A stretch of DNA of 64,000 nt. Origin: Malania oleifera (lineage: Eukaryota; Streptophyta; Magnoliopsida; Santalales; Ximeniaceae). The DNA lies in NCBI RefSeq assembly GCF_029873635.1, contig NC_080421.1, positions 2,852,001 to 2,916,000 of the forward strand, given 5' to 3'. The translations under genes were made by a program, and so were the position numbers. The notes below the pieces were generated by a model. It worked only from the letters and a program-made list of their open reading frames with translations. It searched no databases and was not told the DNA's origin. Positions 1 to 12,654 of this stretch are shown piece by piece; the stretch's first letter is position 1, and each line of letters opens with the position of its first letter.

Positions 1-730
1 GTTTGATAAGAAAACATGGATTTGGGGTAACCATTTTACATCTCAAGATTATTATTTGTTAGATTATCACTTTACCTAAAAGCTTTGGTTATTAGGTTGC
101 GGGCAAAAAATTTATATCAAGCTTTAACACTCCCCTTCATGCGCAGCCCGATTGCATGTGGAGAGATAGATAAACTGTAAATAACTCCCATTACAGGGAG
201 TAAGATAATTTTTACCCACCACACATTTAATGTGGGCAACAAGATTAGAACCTAGGACCTCCTGGCTACTATAGCTCTGATAGCATGTTAGATTACCACT
301 TCTCCTGAAAGCTTAAGCTTTTAGGTGGGTAAACAGTGTATGTCGAGCTTTAACAGCATTCATCCAAAATATGTTTTCATATTCAGAAGTTGGAACCTTC
401 ACTGACTTTCAATTTTCACTGTATATTATGCAGTTGAAGAGTTGTATGGTGTTTGTGTGTGTGTGTGCTTGTTTGTTTTATTTTTTTAGGCGTCATATGT
501 TTTTTTTTTTCAGTAAAAAACTCTTAAATATTTGAAAGAGTTTAGATGATGATAAAGTTCCAGCTAATTGCTGTCAAACTCACATAAACGTTGCATGTAA
601 TTCATCTTTTTAAACCACATTACTACACCTGGCAAGTTTCTTCTGTTTATTATGCTTATCAATTATCATTACAAACACTCCTATTATGATCGGACGCCTG
701 TCAAGCATTGTGACTTTATTATGTTTACAG
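1..730 (+). other. Intron of ATR (left edge of window)
   Basis: No coding sequence is visible. The stretch ends in a pyrimidine-rich tract and the acceptor tttacag at 724-730, so it is read as the intron before the large ATR exon. It holds a decayed repeat (59-354), a short GT microsatellite near 451-470 and T-rich runs. Upstream ATR exons must lie outside the window. Confidence 0.6.
59..354. repeat. Pair of diverged direct repeats in ATR intron
   Basis: About 70 bp at 59-129 (TTAGATTATCACTTTACC, later AAGCTTTAACA) recurs at 289-354 as TTAGATTACCACTTCTCC, later GAGCTTTAACA. The spacer is about 160 bp and contains an imperfect inverted stretch around 187-205. This looks like a relic of a small repeat-bounded element, but I cannot assign a family. 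Confidence 0.4.
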
Positions 731-3700
731 GTTAAAGAGGGTGCCTCAGATGATAAAAGAAGTTGCTAGAGTTCTGACTGGTAGTGAAGATCTCCCGAGT
801 TTTTTAAGAAATCATTTTGTTGGTCTCCTTAACAGTATTGACAGAAAAATGCTTCACGCAGAGGATCTGTCACTGCAGAGGCAAGCCATGAAACGCATAG
901 AAATGCTGATTAAAATGATGGGGCCTCATCTTAGTACTTACGTGCCAAAATTAATGGTTCTTCTCATGCATGCTATTGAGAAAGAATTACTCCAGGGAGA
1001 AGGTCTCTCTGTCTTGCATTTTTTCATTAGGCAATTGGCAAAGGTATCGCCATCTAGCACTAAACATGTAATTTCTCAAGTTTTTGCTGCTCTGATTCCT
1101 TTTTTGGAGAAAAACAAAGAAAATCCTTGCTCAAATTTGAGTAAAATTGTGGAAATCTTGGAAGAACTTGTGTTTGAGAACAGGGTTATTTTAAAGCAAC
1201 ATATTCGTGAGTTTCCTCCATTACCTAGCATTCCTGCCTTAATAGAAGTGAATAAAGCGATACAAGAAGCACGTGGGTTAATGACTTTGAAAGATGAGCT
1301 GCGAGATGTTGTTGATGGTTTGGATCATGAGAACTTGAATGTGAGGTATATGGTAGCATGTGAGCTGTGCAAACTGCTGAACCTAAGATGGGAGGAAGTC
1401 ACTACTGTGATCACTGGGGGGACTGGTTATGACATGGAAATTTTGAGCTCTTTGATTACATCCTTACTGAGAGGATGTGCGGAAGAATCCAGAACTTTAG
1501 TGGGACAGCGGCTAAAATTAGTGTGCGCTGATTGCCTTGGAGCACTAGGTGCTGTTGACCCTGCCAAAGTGCAGGGTTTTACATCTCAACGCTTCAAAAT
1601 TGAATGTTCTGATGATGATCTTATTTTTGAGTTGATTCACAAGCATCTGGCACGAGCTTTTAGATCTGCTCCTGATACCATTATCCAAGATTCAGCTGCA
1701 TTGGCTATACAGGAGCTGCTAAAGATTGCGGGTTGTGAAGCATCACTGGATGAGAATGTTGCGGCTTCTTTGTCAAAGACAGTCAAGGGCAAAGAACCTT
1801 CAAAAGTCCCTGCTTCCACAATTAAGAATGTAGGTGATCCCACTGACAGTGGAAGAGGTCAGAAATTGTGGGACCGATTCTCTAACTATGTTAAAGAGAT
1901 TATTGCCCCCTGCTTGACCTCAAGATTCCAGCTTCCAAATGTGGGTGATTCTGCAGCTGCTGGTGCAATTTACCGACCTTCTATGTCATTCAGGAAATGG
2001 ATATTCTCTTGGATAAAGAAATTGACTGTGCATGCGACTGGCTCTCGGGCAAGTATTTTTAATGCTTGTCGAGGTATAGTGCGTCATGATATGCAAACTG
2101 CAATATACCTTCTGCCATATTTAGTCTTGAATGCTGTCTGCCATGGTACAGAAGATGCACGCCATGGCATCACAGAGGAGATCTTATCTGTTCTTGAAGC
2201 AGCAGCATCAGAAAATAGTGGGGCTGCAGTTCATGGAAATGCTAGTAGGCAAAGCGAAGTTTGCATTCAGGCCGTGTTCACTCTTCTGGACAATCTTGGA
2301 CAATGGGTGGATGATGTTGAACAAGAACTTGCTCTTTCCCAATCTTTTCAGTCATCTGCTTCCAAGCAACATGCATCTAAGTTAAAGGATCAGAATACAC
2401 GGTCTTCTACTGATATGGAACAGCTCCTGACACAGCGTAAATATGTCTCAGAGCTTTTGGCAGCCATTCCAAAGGTGACCCTTGCTAGGGCTTCCTTCAG
2501 GTGTGAGGCTTATGCTAGGTCTTTGTTGTACTTTGAGTCTCATGTGCGGAGAAAGTCAGGATCTTTCAACCCAGCAGCTGAGAGGAGTGGCATCTTTGAG
2601 GATGAAGACATCTCATTTCTAATGGAGATATACAGTGGTTTGGATGAGCCTGATGGTCTATCTGGGTTGGCATGTTTACGAAAATCATCAAGTTTACAAG
2701 ACCAACTCTTAATAAATAAGAAAGCAGGAAACTGGGCTGAAGTTTTAACTTCTTGTGAGCAGGCTTTGCAGATGGAACCTGCTTCAGTTCAAAGGCATTC
2801 AGATGTCCTTAATTGTTTGCTAAACATGTGCCATCTACAAGCCATGGTTACCCATGTGGATGGATTGATTTCTAGAATTCCTCAATACAAGAAAACCTGG
2901 TGCATGCAGGGTGTGCAGGCAGCGTGGAGGCTAGGCAGGTGGGATTTGATGGATGAGTACCTTAATGGCGCTGATGAAGAAGGCTTGCTCTGTAGCAGTT
3001 CTGAGAGTAATGCATCCTTTGACATGGATGTTGCAAAGATTCTCCAGGCAATGATGAAGAAAGACCAGTTCTCAGTTGCTGAGAAAATTGCACTGTCCAA
3101 ACAAGCTCTAATAGCTCCTTTGGCTGCTGCTGGCATGGATTCCTACATACGGGCTTACCCTATTGTTGTAAAGCTTCATGTGCTGCGTGAGTTGGAAGAC
3201 TTTCACTCTCTCATTAATGGTGAGTCTTTCTTAGAGAAATCATTTCATATGGATGATCTAGGATTCTCAAAAATAACAGAAAAGTGGGAAAACCGGCTCA
3301 GATTTACACAACCGTCACTCTGGGCAAGGGAGCCACTTTTGGCTTTCCGGAGGCTGGTATTTGGTGCCAGTGGTTTTGGTGCCCAAGTTGGAGACTGCTG
3401 GCTACAATATGCAAAGCTCTGTCGTTCAGCTGGTCACTATGAGACAGCAAATCGAGCAATTCTAGAAGCTCAGGCCTCAGGCGCATCTAATGTACGCATG
3501 GAAAAAGCTAAGCTTATGTGGAGCACTAGGCGATCTGATTCTGCTATTGCCGAGTTGCAACAGTCTCTCCTCAACATGCCTGTGGAGGTTGTGGGATCTG
3601 CAGCAATAACATCAATCACTAGCCTCTCATTGATTCCACTAAATCCACCACTGTTACTTTATGATACTCAAGCTTTGAATGAGAATAGAGATATTGCAAA

Positions 3701-6700
3701 GACCCTCCTTCTTTACTCGAGGTGGATCCATTACACTGGGCAGAAGCAGAAGGAAGATGTGATATGCCTTTATTCAAGGGTGAAGGAACTGCAGCCCAAG
3801 TGGGAAAAGGGGTATTTCTATATGGCTAAATATTGTGATGAAGTGCTTGTTGATGCTAGAAAACGGCAGGAAGAGAATTCGGAACTAGGTACGAAGCTAA
3901 TACCAACAGCATCAGCTCTAGTTGCATCTACAAGTTTAAATACCGAGAAATGTTGGTGGTCTTACGTTCCTGATGTACTGTTGTTTTATGCAAAGGGCCT
4001 TCACAGGGGCCACAAGAATCTCTTTCGAGCCCTTCCAAGGTTGTTAACCCTGTGGTTTGACTTTGGCAGCATTTATCAAAGAAGTGGCTTATCATCCAAT
4101 AAGGAGTTGAAAAATGTCCACATGAAGGTAGTGATTTTAGCATGCATATAGATGTCATATCTTTATCTTTTTTGCAATGTTGAAAGTCCTGGTTTCAATT
4201 TTCACCAATTATAAATAATTAGGCTTTTTATTTCTTTTGCAGGTGATGAGCATCATGCGAGGCTGTTTGAAGGATTTGCCAACATACCAGTGGTTAACTG
4301 TTTTGCCTCAGTTGGTTTCAAGAATTTGCCATCAGAATGAAGAAATTGTTCGACTGGTCAAACACATCATCACTTCTGTCCTCCGACAATACCCACAACA
4401 GGCACTTTGGATTATGGCAGCAGTTTCAAAGTCCACAGTTCCTTCAAGGAGGGAGGCAGCAGCAGAGATCATACAAGCTGCAAAAAAGGGTTCCAGTCCA
4501 GGAAGTGGTGGCAATAGTTTGTTTGTTCAGTTTGCCACTTTGATTGATCATCTGATCAGGCTGTGCTTCCACCCAGGCCAGCAAAAGGCAAGGGCTATCA
4601 ATATATCTACTGAATTCAGTGCATTGAAGAGAATGATGCCACTCGAAATAATTATGCCTATACAGCAATCTCTATCTGTTAGTCTACCAACCTATGATGC
4701 AACTCTGACTGAATCAATGTCATCAGATATCTTCTTCGCCACAGATCTACCCACCATTTCAGGAATAGCTGATGAAGCAGAGATCCTTTCATCTCTTCAG
4801 AGGCCCAAGAAGGTAGGCTCCTTTTCCACACAGTTTCCAATCAATTGCCTAAACATACTTTCTTTGAATCTATATTCAGATCCCCTCTGCTAAAGAAAGT
4901 CATTGTTCAATCTTTTCTCAAGAATATGGAGTTGCATGTCCAATCGTTTTTTTGTAGAAAAACATTGAACTGTGAAATAGCATGCTCTTATATAGGAAGT
5001 ATATCCTCCTGATTTGTAAGTATCATAATTGTGAGAACAGAAGACAGTCGCGATGTATTTAGGGGCACAAATAAAGGGTGAAATTATGAGTTTTGCTCTG
5101 GATGTTTATACAAATATTGCTCCAGTCAATTGTTGCAGCACTCCAAATGCATTTTGAGTTGGATGGTCATAGAATATGGTTGTTCTGAATGACTTGGCAG
5201 ACAATTGTGATGTTTGTTTCTAATGATTTGACAGACAGTTGTGATGATCTATCAAGGTGTTTACTTGCACAATCATCTCTTTAACTGCTGTTTCACTGCT
5301 TTGATGCTTACAGATTGTTCTTTTGGGAAGTGATGGCATTGAACGCCCATTTCTTTGCAAACCAAAGGATGATCTCAGGAAAGATGCACGCATGATGGAA
5401 TTTAATGCTATGATTAATCGTTTATTATCCAAATGCCCAGAAAGCCGTCGGAGGAAGCTTTATATTCGCACCTTTGCTGTGATTCCATTAACAGAAGACT
5501 GTGGTATGGTAGAATGGGTGCCGCACACTCGTGGACTCCGACACATTCTTCAAGACATTTATATAGCTTGTGGAAAATTTGATAGGCAGAAAACAAATCC
5601 TCAAATTAAGCGCATTTATGATCAATGCCAGGGTAAAATGCCAGAAGATGAGATGCTGAAGAACAAAATCCTTCCAATGTTCCCCCCTGCTTTCCACAAA
5701 TGGTTTTTGACCACTTTTTCTGAACCAGCTGCTTGGTTTAGGGCTCGGGTTGCTTATGCACATACAACTGCAGTTTGGTCAATGGTTGGGCATATTGTGG
5801 GCCTGGGCGATCGTCATGGTGAAAACATTCTCTTTGATTCTACCGCTGGTGACTGTGTTCATGTTGATTTCAGTTGCTTATTTGACAAGGGCTTGCAGTT
5901 AGAAAAACCTGAGCTGGTGCCTTTCAGGTTGACACAGGTTAGTGAAATATACAGATACACATATATATATATATCTGTGCTTTGTATAGGATTCTTTAAC
6001 TTTGTTCAGAACACTCATTCCCCACTTTAGCTTACGTAACCATGTCATTATTCATCACACCCCATATTCTGTAAATAATTTTGCAAATTATTCATTTAAT
6101 TCCTAAATCATACAACATATCTTTAAAATGATTGCAAATTTTATTTTTAGCATGCTCTCTTTCTCCCCCCTCTTCATTTTGTGATGGTGAATAATTTCGC
6201 AATTATGTTTTCTTATTCTGATACACATTGTTTCATGAGACTGCAGAACATGATTGATGGCTTAGGTATTACTGGATATGAGGGCATTTTCTTGAGAGCC
6301 TGTGAGATCACACTTTCAGTACTGAGGGCGCACAGGGAAACTTTGATGAGTGTTCTTGAAACTTTCATCCATGATCCTCTTGTTGAATGGACAAAATCTC
6401 ACAAATCCAGTGGGGTAGAGGTTCAGAATCCGCATGCTCAGGTTTGAATCTTTGTCATTTACATTTGCAGTACATCTATGAGTTTAACAATGACTATGTT
6501 CACTGCTGGTGTAATGATGAGGGCATTGGAAGATCTCTAATTCGAAATGTTTTAACTTGGTTCAAACTGAGAAGCATTTGGTTATCTAAATTTTCTTTCT
6601 TCAATAGTTATATACAAATAAAATAGCACCTAGGGTGTGCCAAGCTAATTTACAAGTTGAAAAATTCAATCCTGGTTTGGAAATCTGGATAAAATCTCCC

Positions 6701-8439
6701 TGACTTCTAAGCAAAAAAGGTATTTGGGGAAAAAAAAAAAACTTTTAAAAACCTGTTTCTAGCTCTCAATGTTTTAAAAGGCACAATGGAGGCTTTGCTA
6801 AAGACAAGGCATGCCTAAAAAAACTTGATGCATAATATAAAATACTAAACTCTTGAAAAGCATACTCATAATTTAGTAACTCTTGCGCATTTGCGCAAAA
6901 AGTGCACCTATTGTGTTTTTGGGTTAAGGCTTACAAATTTCAGGTTTGTGAATTGAAGTCAGACTGGGATCATGAACGCAATTTGAACTCAAAGAATGAT
7001 TTAGATCAAGAACACAATGTTATAATTATCTCTTCATATGGTTTACCTAAATGAATCTAAGTATGCATGCTTAACTACCAATCAAATTTTATTTTATTTT
7101 ATTTATATTTTTTCTTAACATTTCCTTAATTTTTGACGTATATAAAATTTATGAATATATTTCATGTAATATATAAAATTCTCAGAAGGCTTGTGCCTCA
7201 ATGCCTCGAGGCTTTCGCCTCACCTCATGAGGATCAAGGTCTTAAATTTTGAAGCTCTTGAAGTGTGGGAATTTCGATGTCAAATGTATTTTTGATTTTA
7301 AAAAAATGATGGAAACTTGTAATAAAGCATGAACTTTAGAAATGGTTAATAGACGTAATAATGCAAGTTTTAGAACTAAAATACCATTAGTTAAATGCAT
7401 TAATGATAGGTATGCTGTATATAAGGTGCAGTAGCTGTAATATAATCACATTAACTTCCAGCTTCCAACTGATCAGAAGAGGAGGTGCCCTTGGGGCATC
7501 ACCTAATGAGCATGAATCTACTGCCACAGCAAACTCCAGACTTGTCTACTGATTTTCAGTGCAGTATGTTTTGGAATGTAAGCTCCATGCTCCTTGCAGA
7601 ACTAGGATCTGTCAGCAAGCACCACCCCTCTTTTCCTTGGATTATCACTGTAAGAATAGCTTACCAAGAGGCCTCCCAAACTGAAAAAACAATTTCCCTT
7701 GCAACTTTAGGTTTCTGTGCTGCTATCCACAGAAATTCTCTCATTTTTACCACTTAATAGGCTTGTTATACAAGTTCTTTACTAAGAATAGCGAACTTTT
7801 TCCTCCCAACCAGTTTATTGAAGCTCAAATTTTAGGTCAACCAAAACTGCACCACAGCCTGTCACCTTTCTGAAATCAATAGAGATCAAGATTACCTTGT
7901 ATTAGCAATCTGCGTAAAAGAATTAGTTGCCTGATCAGTGGTAAAAGTCTTTACCTTAAGTGCAATTTAGCAGGTTGGATTCTTTAAAGCAGCTACCAAT
8001 GTGAGCTAAAGTTTAGGCTTGTATTCAGATCACTCCTCTACACCCTGCTTTGGCGGGACTGGGCCATGGCCTGCATACAAGTGTACGCGCATATGCACGG
8101 ACACGTCAACAATAAAAAATCCTTTATCGCAACTAGTTGTATGGTTGAGTGATTCCTGTCACCTAGTTTTAGATCTAGGATTCTTTAACTTGGCTTTGGA
8201 GTGATCTGAGTCAAACTCTGGGAGAATGTTTTTAGATGAATGACTTAAGATGCTGTGTTTGAAAATTGCAGCGAGCCATCAGTAACATTGAAGGACGGCT
8301 GCAGGGAATTGTTGTCGGTGTAGCTGCAGCACCATCTTTGCCCCTTGCTGTTGAAGGTCAGGCTCGCCGCTTGATTGCTGAAGCTGTCTCACACAAAAAT
8401 CTTGGGAAGATGTATATATGGTGGATGCCCTGGTTCTGA
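731..8439 (+). CDS. ATR: ATR checkpoint kinase, C-terminal 1,650 residues (5' exons outside window)
   Basis: Nuclear PI3K-related protein kinase that senses RPA-coated single-stranded DNA with ATRIP and drives the replication-stress checkpoint (family knowledge). Exons read from the sequence: 731-4127, 4243-4812, 5314-5937, 6247-6441 and 8272-8439 (TGA). All introns are GT-AG and every junction after the first exon is phase 0. A UME domain lies near residues 25-125 of this fragment, and a FAT/TPR-like region covers roughly residues 600-1130. The kinase has the nucleotide-binding lysine motif CKPKDDLRKD (5356-5385), the catalytic loop DRHGEN (5809-5826) and the metal-binding VHVDFSCLFDKG just after it. 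FATC ends in GKMYIWWMPWF, which is diagnostic of plant ATR. Arabidopsis ATR is about 2,700 residues, so roughly 1,050 N-terminal residues are missing because of the window edge. No disruption is seen. The last intron (6442-8271) is unusually long at 1.83 kb. ATM and TOR are excluded by the FATC and UME sequences. Confidence 0.95.
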
Positions 8440-10245
8440 GCATTGCTGTGAGCTGAAATAATCACAAAGATTGTGCATGGGCTAGGTATGGTTTTCCATT
8501 CCATTGCTTTTTTGTTTAAAAGAATTTATTTTCTGTATGATTGGCAAGATTTTTTTAACGAATTTCTGATGCAACAGTATTTAGAGGCTAGAGGACTGGA
8601 GCTGGTCTAGGAAGAACTACATGTTTACCTACCTGCGTAGACACTTCTTCAGTGTTCAGATCTAGCCCGCTTTCACTGATTAACATCAGATAGAAAGCAC
8701 TTGTCTTGAGGACTCCACAGTCGTCATAATGTCATGTCAATATTTAAAAGCAGCTGTGAGATGATATTTGAAACTTCAGTAATGCCTCTGATATGTGTCA
8801 ACACATTAGTGGAGCCACACTATCAGGTGGACTGTGGCCCCTGCAAGAATTTCAAACTCTTTTCAGAAATTTGGGGTTGTGAATCTGAAATTTTGTGAAT
8901 TTGGATTATTTTCTGTACAATTTTGTACTAAAAAAGTTGTCTAAATCTAAATTCACACTATTGCATATTCATTCACAAATTTGTAATACCAAACAGTAGA
9001 TTAATGTGTTTTTTGAGTCTTTACTATGTTTTCATGCAGTTTTCAGGTGATAATGGAATATCTGTCATCTCAAGTTTTGCCTATGACCCGAAGATCACAT
9101 ATCCGGAGATTCAGAATGGTGTTTTCTCAATTCTTTCACTAACTAATCTTAGTGTGGGAAATAGAATTCTTTATTCAGCTTTTGGTTTTTGTTGAGATGA
9201 CCGCTATGATGATTACCCCGGTGAATGTACCTCAAGGTATTCTATTTCTCTTGCTTGCAGATGCTTTGAAATAATGTTGCCTGCTAGCAACAGGTTAGTT
9301 CTTTGTTCACCTGTCGTCCATGTTAAAGCACTGTCTAGGTTCAACAATGAATAGCACACAATTGAGATGAATGGATTAACCTCTCAGTTGAACCTATAAT
9401 TTCCAACAGTATATGGATGACTAAATTGACTGCGTAAACACCCAATAATCTGATTTGCTCAGTGAATGCAGATCCTATTCATCAAGAATCTGTCTGTATT
9501 TCTGAACATAGATATGCTAAAGTATGGTTACTTAATCACTGCTAGTATTCTAAGCTGCTCCCATGCAAGTATAAGTTTGGCAAAGCTAAAACAAACTGGG
9601 CGGTTACTTGAGCGTTCGATGGGGTTAACCTATTAGTTGTTTAAAAGTCTGGATTTGACATATTATTTCTTATGTTTGCCATTGCAGTTTGCATCTGGTT
9701 ACAGAAATCACTCTTGTCCAGCTCTGATGATGTTCAGTGAATGGATGAACAGTTGGAACTCGCGGTATGGTTGAAGCGTAAACAATCCAGAGATGTTGGG
9801 GATTGTGACAAGGAGGTCCTTTTTCAGTTAGATAATGAGAAGTCGTCAAAGTTGAAGGTTGTATGCTGTCTTTACACTGGTGTGTGGACCATACATGTTT
9901 CGATCTCATCCTGGCTTCTCTTTTAAGTCGAATGGTCTACCGATGTTTGTGGCATATATACCTGCTTATACTATCCATGTATATATCCCTGTTTATTAGC
10001 GTGAGATAGGTAATTACTTGTCTGATGCCAATTTCTATGGTCAATCTAGAAATGGTGAATCAATATATATTTTTTAAAATTAGAATTTCCTGTTGTAGAT
10101 GATAGTGTTGTATTACTTGACCCAAGAAAGTGGGAAAACAAATCCTGTATAGTTACTCTATATATGGTTCTTGAAATCTGAATCATCAAATTGTTTTTCA
10201 ATAGATTTGAATCATTTGATAATATCGCATGTCTATATTCAATGC

Positions 10246-10280
<35 letters not shown>

Positions 10281-10580
10281 GCACAATAATAAGATCTTGA
10301 TTATGACATTGTAGATTTGTATTGCATACTTGAGATTCATCATTTTTTTTTTTTCATTTTGTAGTTTCTATAGAAGAATGAAACATTTGAATTGGGTGCA
10401 TCATTTTCCATTTATTGGATAAAGATTGTCATGTATGCATCAAGTTTCTTTTGGAAAGGTCCTAAAAGGAGAAGGAAGGCTAGAATGTAAACAAGCGTCT
10501 ATTATTGAATTCACCCGGCCCGACAATATCCATTTTAGGAAGGCCCAGTGCCAAAGTCACCGAATGGGTAAGTCGCCAAT
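8440..10580 (+). other. ATR 3' flank, probable UTR, no further gene seen
   Basis: No ORF resembles a known protein. The first 1.5 kb is less AT-rich than the later flank and has several possible splice-like sites, for example cttgcag at 9254-9260 and cattgcag at 9680-9687. A spliced or long 3' UTR of ATR is therefore possible but unproven. The short ORF at 9741-9926 has no recognisable domain. A TC microsatellite lies at 10248-10278. Confidence 0.4.
10248..10278. repeat. (CT)n microsatellite
   Basis: About 31 bp of uninterrupted CT dinucleotide in the 3' flank of ATR. Confidence 0.9.
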
Positions 10581-12411
10581 TGTAAGAACCCGACCCAAGA
10601 AGTTTAGATTAAATAAATAAGTAAATGATAAAAAGGTAAAATTAACAGGTTTCGTTGACGAAGGCCCTCATGCTGTTTGTCGTCGAAATTCAGAGCCTCG
10701 TCGACGAAGAGGTACCGAGCGAGTTGTAAAATATTAGAATAGGGTTTGTTGCCGAAAGTAACAGTTTGTCAACGAAATGCTTAGATGGTTCATCGATGAA
10801 TTAGATTGGGTCAAGAGTCTATAAATAGGATATTTTGGTTGCTTCATTGCTAAGAAACTCAAATTCTCCCCCCCCCCTCTCTTTAGAACTCGAAGGAGAC
10901 TCTTTTCTAAGATCTCGGGCCGTTTGTTACCCGAATCAACGATCCGACGTTGCTACGTGGATTAGGAGGAGAATCTCTACGTTTATAGCAGATCAGATAT
11001 TTGTTCTGAGGATTTTTGAGTTTTATCCCTAAATCGAGGTGAGGGTCTAAATCTGTTTTCGGTTCGGTAGATTTGTAGTAGGTAGGATTGTATTGAAGTA
11101 TTGTTCTTTGGTTTTTAGGGTTTGGGAACTCGGTTTGCTGTTTTGGAGCCATTTAGTTCGTGTTTCAGTTTTTGAGGAAAGGTAAGGGGATTCTGTTTAT
11201 ATTAGTTATTTGTGAAATCAGAATCGGTAAAACTGTGGTTTACGATTATACAGATGTTTTGGTTACTTATTTAGGAAAATCTATCGGGTGAAATTACAGG
11301 ATTTTTGGGTTTACGATTTTTGGGAAAATTAGGGTTTTGGGTATCATCTTAGTTTTGGTTGGAAAATCATATTTTGAATAAATTGTATTATAGGGATGAT
11401 CGTACCTTTATTTATGTTAAACTGTATTCTTGAAGTAATTATGATGTAATTATTTATTTACCCAAATAAGTGTGACATGAACTTGTGTATTTAAATGATT
11501 TGAGTTGTGAATCTTTGAAATGAGATATAAGAACAAGAGTTCCAAATTGTTCCAGGTTTTATGAAAATGTCGAGTTAGAATAATATCGTAGAGGATATAT
11601 CAAAGTGGGCTGGATTAAAACGCCGCAGGTTGAGATATTGAACCGAGTCGAAATAATACCGTAGGCGGTCGAGTCGGTTAACTACCGTAGGCTCAGATAT
11701 CCGGCTTGAGGCCAAGGGTGTGAAATACCACCTATGATTCTGGTTTATCATCGAAGGGTGTGAGACACCATGTTTGTGCTGGTTAAACGCTGTGTTGGCT
11801 TATGCTATGCTAGATTATCGGGGGTGCCGTGTAATGCAGCCAGCTTAGGTCGAAGAGTGTGATGACACTGATAGATCGATGTGATTTTTGAACTATATTG
11901 GAATTGTATTGTGAAAATACTGGAATTGTGAAATGTTATGTTTTACTGTTGAAATAACACTCATGTGCCCACACATTGATATAACCTGATTCTCCCTTAC
12001 TGAGAAGTGTCTAACCCCTATCATACAAATGTGTTTCAGGTCCTTCAAGTAGCCGAAACTAGCGTTCTAGCATGTTGAGAGCATGGTTGTTGGTTAGAGC
12101 TGTATAAGTACTTGTGAAAGTACTGAACTATGGCCGATGAGTCATTTTGGGTTGTGTAGACACCCAGGGTTATGTTTTATGTTGTGGTTCATTCTAGTAT
12201 TGTTTTAGACTCTGGTATGGTAAGGAATGAATGTAATAGGTTAAATTATTCTGCTGCGTATTTTGTGTATGTGATTGTGTATAGGGTATACGTGAACCCT
12301 ATCGGATCGGACCCTTATTTTGTGTAGTATCATGAATGGTTGTATGATATAGGGACATGATAGGCCACTAAATCACACCCTTGGGCCCATTTCCGGGTTT
12401 GGGGCGTGACA
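10581..12411 (+). mobile_element. Solo LTR, Ty3/gypsy-type, with 5-bp target duplication
   Basis: A 1,831-bp block starting TGTAAGAACCC and ending GGGGCGTGACA (TG...CA). It is flanked on both sides by CCAAT (10576-10580 and 12412-12416), a perfect 5-bp target site duplication. No gag or pol sequence is present, so this is the product of LTR-LTR recombination. TATA box at 10820-10827 (TATAAATA), preceded by copies of a TCGTCGACGA-like palindrome at 10651-10800 and followed by a CT-rich tract. Its ends resemble those of the gypsy element at 12655-22010, suggesting related families. Confidence 0.85.
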
Positions 12412-12500
12412 CCAATCCCTAAAACAAATCATTAGATCTAGTAAAACGAATTGGGTCGTATAATATGCGGATGGCGTATAATTCGTCATTCCCATTTCAA

Positions 12501-12501
<1 letters not shown>

Positions 12502-12549
<48 letters not shown>
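12502..12549. repeat. (AT)n microsatellite
   Basis: About 48 bp of pure AT between the solo LTR and the next LTR element; the spacer 12417-12654 otherwise holds only AT-rich sequence with no gene. Confidence 0.9.
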
Positions 12550-12551
<2 letters not shown>

Positions 12552-12654
12552 TATTTATTTATTTATCATTCGATGAATAATTTATTTTGTAACATAATAA
12601 CTAAAGTTATTTTTAAAATTATAATTTGATAAATTATTAAACACTTACTAGCCA

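Noticed and set aside
6750-7260. hAT-type MITE in the last ATR intron (GGCACAATGGAGGCTT ... GCCTCGAGGC)
   Set aside because: Composition and motifs are suggestive, but I could not define matching inverted ends or a duplication.
9741-9926. Possible small gene or extra ATR exon (MDEQLELAVWLKRKQ)
   Set aside because: ATR ends with an intact FATC at 8439; this stretch has no family resemblance and is more likely UTR or intergenic.
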